A DNA stretch of 18,506 nucleotides from an uncultured Bacilli bacterium. Its GTDB lineage: Bacteria; Bacillota_I; Bacilli_A; RF39; UBA660. This document shows positions 15,441 through 18,506 of this stretch, in pieces. The notes beneath the pieces are model-generated. The model was not told the DNA's origin, searched no databases, and worked only from the letters and a program-made list of their open reading frames with translations. Made by a program: the position numbers and the translations under genes. Each line of letters starts with the position of its first letter. Position 1 is the stretch's first letter. The DNA is taken from the NCBI GenBank assembly GCA_947624125.1, contig CANQIY010000011.1, positions 1 to 18,506 of the forward strand, read 5' to 3'.

Positions 15441-17897
15441 TCAAATATTTGTTTTTTTATAACTTTGTTTTAAAATATTTTTGACATAATCTATATCAGA
15501 ATCAGTAGATACTAATATATAACGATTTTTTGTCCATCTATATGAATCAGCTAATTTTTGGACTTCTCCTTTAGGATCATCATAATCTCCAGACATAATC
15601 ACATATTTTAAACTATTTGTGTTAAACCATAAATCTATGAAATTTTTTTCATAATAATATGACATATATACTGAAGTTGTATTTTTTTTGATTTGATTAT
15701 TTAGGGATAAAATATAATTGTCTAATTCATTAAAAATATCAATTAATTTTTCATTTGTATTACTTGAAAGTTTTTTAAATTGTTCTTCATCATACACTAT
15801 TTCTTTTTTTACTTTTTCTTCTTCAATATATACAGGAATATTTTTATCAATATCCTCATCCCCTTTATTAATCATAAAATCTAATCCAAGAACTTTTTTC
15901 TTTTCAGCTAAATTCTGAAAGGAAAATTCCCATTCATTTTCAGCAAATGATAAAATTGTTAAACCTCTATTTAAAATATTGTCAGGAGTCCATTCACTAT
16001 TTTGTGCTACAAGTTCTTCACTTTTAGAACCAGTACTATACCTTATTTTTTTATCATCAAAAGAATTATTTTGAAGTTTACTATTTATTCTTTGTGAAAG
16101 GGGTAACAAATTTCCTAAACTACCTGTTAAATGATTTCTTTTCTTTTCATCATAAATATTGAATCTTTGAGTCCAATATTCATTAACTGCTTTCTGAGGA
16201 TATATATGTTCAACAGAATATAAATCATTAGAATCTTGTTTAAAATATTCTTCAGGATTTAAATGCTGTTCTGACGGAGTTTTAGTAAGACTAATGTCAT
16301 AAACATATAAAAGATATTTTAATGATGTCCAATAATAAAATCCACCACCTCGATTAAACAATTTTTCGAATTTATTGACTACTCCTGAAGAATTAATAAC
16401 GTTATTATCACTTAAATAATCAATTTTTATAATTTTATTAATGACATCATCAACATTAATTAAATCACGATATAAATCCCTTGCTAAATTATAAAATTCA
16501 CTATTATCATAAGTTGAAGAATATCCATTTAATCGATAATGTAAGAAGTTAAATCTTTCAATATATTTTAAACATTTTTCTTTATCTTCATCGCTTATGT
16601 CACTTTTTGATAATAACACAGTAATTAATGGTCGAGCATTAACATACCCTAATTCTTTTAATCTAAATAAATATTTTTTTATTTTTGGTGAGTAATTATC
16701 AGCTGGAAAATACATATTATACCAATACTGAATTAATTCTTTTAAACTATCTACATATTCTTTAATATCATTTAATGATAAGCAAATTTGTTTGTCATTT
16801 GTTGTTTCATGTTCTTGTGCATTTTGTTCTAATGCTTCTTGTTCTAATTCTTCTGAATCTGTATTTATTACTAAATTAGATAAATTTGGAACATACATAT
16901 TATTAGGATCAATATTTTGTTGAATAAAATATTTATTCAATAAATATACATTATATGGTATTGTTTGATTACCTTGAATTTTTCTAGTTTGATAACCAAA
17001 ATAAATAATCCAATGATTTTGTAAAAATTCATCATCACTTAACGGATAATCTTTATTTTTACCAAGATATCTATATATTTCCGTCCAAGTTTCATTAATA
17101 GCATCTCTTGTTGTTTGCTTTTCATCAGGTGTATTATTAAATAAAGTAGATAAGTGTATCAATCTATTTTTTAGAAGTTCTAAATATGAAAGTTTCTTAC
17201 CTCTATTATTCATAGTCTCGAAAGCAACAAATTCATTAGAATCATCAACAATATACATATTAAACTTAAGCTTTAATGTTATTTTTTTATATAGTTCTTC
17301 AAGTTTTTCAAATCCATTTTTTTCTACATAATTTTTTATTTTTTCACAAAAATAATCTTTACCATAAGATAAGTTTAATGTATAAAATGTTTCTTCAATT
17401 GTACCACCATTTGGTTCTGAAAGAATAACATGTCTAAAATATTTGGAACTTTGACTATCTCCTTTATAGCCAAATTTATAAGTTCTAATGATATTATTAG
17501 GTTTAATTTTATATAAATATTTTTCTTCTATTTCTGTTAATAAAGTACTATTTAATTCAGAAATATTATTTTTTTTACAATATGTTAAAATTTCATTTAT
17601 TAATATTATTAATGTCGTTAATCTCTGTTGCCCATCGACAACTTCATATACAGTATAGCCAGATTCCACAAGCCATTTTTCTTCTTTCCAATCACTAATC
17701 GATGCCAATATATCGTCTGAATTAATTTTTTTTAAATACAGCATACCAGTATAGTGATCTTGATTTGGCGGTAAAATAGTTAAATCAGTCCAAAATTCTT
17801 CTAACTGTTGTTGAGACCAGGAATAACCTCTTTGATAATCTGGAATTCTAAAAAGAGTTTCATTAAACAACTTTTGTAAAGACCATGTTTCAATCAT
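15441..17897 (-). CDS. GmrSD-like type IV restriction protein (DUF262-DUF1524 with DUF5655-like tail)
   Basis: In this 818-residue protein the N-terminal DUF262 (GmrS-like NTPase) domain has IPDYQRGYSW (18-27), VDGQQRLTTL (87-96) and FETMNNRGKKLSYLELLKN (226-244). A helical middle with an acidic Glu/Gln-rich insert (about 348-368) follows. The DUF1524 (GmrD-like HNH nuclease) domain shows EHIYPQ at 563-568 with catalytic His564, and GNLLPLSQRINSK at 595-607. The last 110 residues (yiaYk-like MSYYYEKNFIDLWF, DYDDPKG, DIDYVKNILKQSY) resemble DUF5655. Fused GmrSD enzymes cut DNA bearing modified or glucosylated bases and defend against phages. Both active motifs are intact, so the protein is probably functional. 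The start is the ATG after GAAGGTG; a GTG nine bases upstream overlaps that site. It has its own promoter. Confidence 0.9.
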   Translation of the reverse strand: MIETWSLQKLFNETLFRIPDYQRGYSWSQQQLEEFWTDLTILPPNQDHYTGMLYLKKINSDDILASISDWKEEKWLVESGYTVYEVVDGQQRLTTLIILINEILTYCKKNNISELNSTLLTEIEEKYLYKIKPNNIIRTYKFGYKGDSQSSKYFRHVILSEPNGGTIEETFYTLNLSYGKDYFCEKIKNYVEKNGFEKLEELYKKITLKLKFNMYIVDDSNEFVAFETMNNRGKKLSYLELLKNRLIHLSTLFNNTPDEKQTTRDAINETWTEIYRYLGKNKDYPLSDDEFLQNHWIIYFGYQTRKIQGNQTIPYNVYLLNKYFIQQNIDPNNMYVPNLSNLVINTDSEELEQEALEQNAQEHETTNDKQICLSLNDIKEYVDSLKELIQYWYNMYFPADNYSPKIKKYLFRLKELGYVNARPLITVLLSKSDISDEDKEKCLKYIERFNFLHYRLNGYSSTYDNSEFYNLARDLYRDLINVDDVINKIIKIDYLSDNNVINSSGVVNKFEKLFNRGGGFYYWTSLKYLLYVYDISLTKTPSEQHLNPEEYFKQDSNDLYSVEHIYPQKAVNEYWTQRFNIYDEKKRNHLTGSLGNLLPLSQRINSKLQNNSFDDKKIRYSTGSKSEELVAQNSEWTPDNILNRGLTILSFAENEWEFSFQNLAEKKKVLGLDFMINKGDEDIDKNIPVYIEEEKVKKEIVYDEEQFKKLSSNTNEKLIDIFNELDNYILSLNNQIKKNTTSVYMSYYYEKNFIDLWFNTNSLKYVIMSGDYDDPKGEVQKLADSYRWTKNRYILVSTDSDIDYVKNILKQSYKKTNI

Positions 17898-17951
17898 ATA
17901 AATCACCTTCTCTACTCAAAATTATTTTATCATAACCCCTAAAAAAATTCA

Positions 17952-17980
17952 ATTATAATGAGTTTTTTCCACATTTTCAA
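17952..17980 (-). promoter_or_regulatory. Promoter of the GmrSD-like gene
   Basis: On the minus strand, TTGAAA (17980-17975) is followed by a 17-bp spacer and a perfect TATAAT (17957-17952). The -35 box begins directly after the stop codon of the truncated regulator, which marks the junction between the mobile-element debris and the restriction gene. Confidence 0.75.
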
Positions 17981-18172
17981 TTAGAATCTATCATCCTCAG
18001 GATTTCTTTCTCCCTCCTCATATCTTGCCATAGTTCTTCTCTTACATTCACCTGTTAATCCTAATTTGTCCGATATATTATCCTGTGTCATTAATCTAAA
18101 TTGTCTTGCAAAAGCAATTCTTGAACCTTGTGATAAATCCTTTAATTTTAGTTTTGTGTATATTAGTCGCAT
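17981..18172 (-). pseudogene. Truncated XRE regulator of an integrative conjugative element
   Basis: The 63 codons encode only a helix-turn-helix. The segment KLKDLSQGSRIAFARQF, then LMTQDNISDKLGLTGE, then KRRTMARYEEGERNPEDDR resembles the N-terminus of a regulator common in Firmicutes conjugative and mobilisable elements. By recollection, full-length members run to well over 100 residues, continuing with a helix after EDDR; here a Phe codon and a TAA follow at once. The ribosome binding site GGAGGTAATAAAA before the ATG is intact, so the stub may still be translated. G+C looks higher than in the neighbouring genes. It was probably cut when the DNA carrying the restriction gene joined at 17980. 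Confidence 0.7.
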
Positions 18173-18206
18173 TTTTATTACCTCCAATTCTTTGTCGGGT
18201 ATCACA

Positions 18207-18249
18207 TAAAAAAGACTAAGATATGCGACTTAATAAGTCATCTTAGTCT
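18207..18249 (-). terminator. Intrinsic terminator after the 3' gene remnant
   Basis: On the minus strand, AGACTAAGAT (18249-18240) pairs perfectly with ATCTTAGTCT (18222-18213), with an inner GACTT/AAGTC stem, followed by a run of T residues. It lies 4 bp after the stop codon of the gene remnant and separates it from the truncated regulator. Confidence 0.85.
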
Positions 18250-18253
18250 AAAT

Positions 18254-18427
18254 TTATATATAAATATCAACAAATATTGGCTCTTTTAACCTTACATATT
18301 TACATTCAGGTATTTCATCACTATACCTTACTAAATCATCTTTTGTAATGATTATACGGGTTAAAAAGACATCAATATCATTCTTTACTCTTGCATCCCA
18401 GACTTGATTGCGGCTTGAGCCACAATC
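18254..18427 (-). pseudogene. 3' remnant of an unrecognised mobile-element gene
   Basis: A 57-codon open segment begins right after an in-frame TAA and contains no ATG, GTG or TTG in frame, so it lacks a start. The C-terminal reading (QVWDARVKNDIDVFLTRI, then KDDLVRYSDEIPE, then KYVRLKEPIFVDIYI) looks like real protein, and a strong terminator follows the stop. Its neighbour is the truncated conjugative-element regulator, so it is probably from the same element. I cannot name the family. A frameshift or recombination near 18428 probably removed the 5' part. Confidence 0.5.
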
Positions 18428-18474
18428 TTATTCGGGATGAATAAGATTGCTATAAAATATATAAAACTAAGAAT
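18385..18474 (-). pseudogene. Short coding-like remnant, copy B (ILFIxNxIVAQAA)
   Basis: Between in-frame TAA codons lies a 29-codon segment reading SFIYFIAILFIPNKIVAQ and then AAIKSGMQE, with no initiation codon before the core. It overlaps the other remnant in a different frame. The DNA also contains an 11-bp perfect hairpin, CAATCTTATTC with GAATAAGATTG (18423-18449). The remaining bases to the window end show nothing that I can identify. Confidence 0.35.
18410..18448 (-). repeat. Diverged 39-bp direct repeat, copy B
   Basis: This is the partner of the repeat at 15323-15361. The pair brackets the GmrSD-like gene and the truncated regulator, about 3.1 kb apart. Confidence 0.6.
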
Positions 18475-18506
18475 TTATTGCAGAAAAATAGGGCTCTATC
18501 CTAAAA

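Noticed and set aside
15323..18448. Direct repeats as attL/attR of an integrated element
   Set aside because: Attachment-site cores should be identical. These copies are 79% identical with codon-like periodicity, and no integrase lies between them. A shared coding ancestor fits better.
1..18506. Mycoplasma-type genetic code (TGA as Trp), suggested by the extreme AT content
   Set aside because: Tryptophan positions in conserved motifs use TGG and the GmrSD-like gene ends in TGA, so the standard bacterial code applies.

Overview
The window is very AT-rich (roughly a quarter G+C). It uses ordinary bacterial signals: GGAGG-type ribosome binding sites, TTGACA/TATAAT-like promoters and hairpin-plus-T terminators. 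TGA serves as a stop codon (end of the GmrSD-like gene) and tryptophan is TGG, so the code is the standard bacterial one and not the Mycoplasma code. Base composition, MacB-type exporters, InlB-repeat/Big_2 surface proteins and remnants of a Firmicutes conjugative-element regulator suggest a low-GC Bacillota or related gut bacterium. The species cannot be named from the sequence.

Layout. (1) 1-106: 3' part of a tRNA-Glu gene (anticodon TTC) with its terminator. (2) 112-5212, minus strand: two adjacent MacB-like ABC exporters (each an ATPase fused to an FtsX-type permease) in one operon with its own promoter, preceded by a separate gene for an unrecognised 75-residue protein. (3) 5238-5552: a 315-bp non-coding element with 18-bp perfect terminal inverted repeats and several internal hairpins, placed 9 bp after the stop codon of the neighbouring gene. 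(4) 5562-13571, minus strand: a surface-protein operon encoding a membrane-anchored InlB-repeat/Big_2 protein, a 1922-residue secreted modular adhesin-like protein, and a membrane-anchored thioredoxin-fold protein. A near-consensus promoter and a long leader holding a terminator-like hairpin precede it. (5) 13694-13996, plus strand: a divergent small XRE regulator.

(6) 14051-15266, minus strand: a type III toxin-antitoxin locus. It has a near-perfect promoter, an RNA with two roughly 50-nt tandem repeats plus a partial third, an intrinsic terminator, and a ToxN/CptN-like endoribonuclease gene. A third, co-directional gene follows, encoding a stand-alone DnaJ C-terminal-domain-like segment joined to a DUF4177-like segment. 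A stem inside the RNA repeat is kept by compensatory changes between the two copies. (7) 15441-17980, minus strand: a full-length GmrSD-like (DUF262-DUF1524) type IV restriction protein with a DUF5655-like tail. (8) 17981-18474: debris of a mobile element, comprising a truncated XRE regulator, the 3' end of another gene, and a short coding-like segment. A diverged copy of that segment lies at 15304-15375, on the other side of the restriction gene.

Together, 14.0-18.5 kb looks like a small defence island built in or beside a decayed integrative element, next to a cell-surface and export region. The most unusual combination is the type III toxin-antitoxin locus with its DnaJ-CTD/DUF4177-like companion gene. 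All functions are inferred from the sequence alone; no database search was possible.
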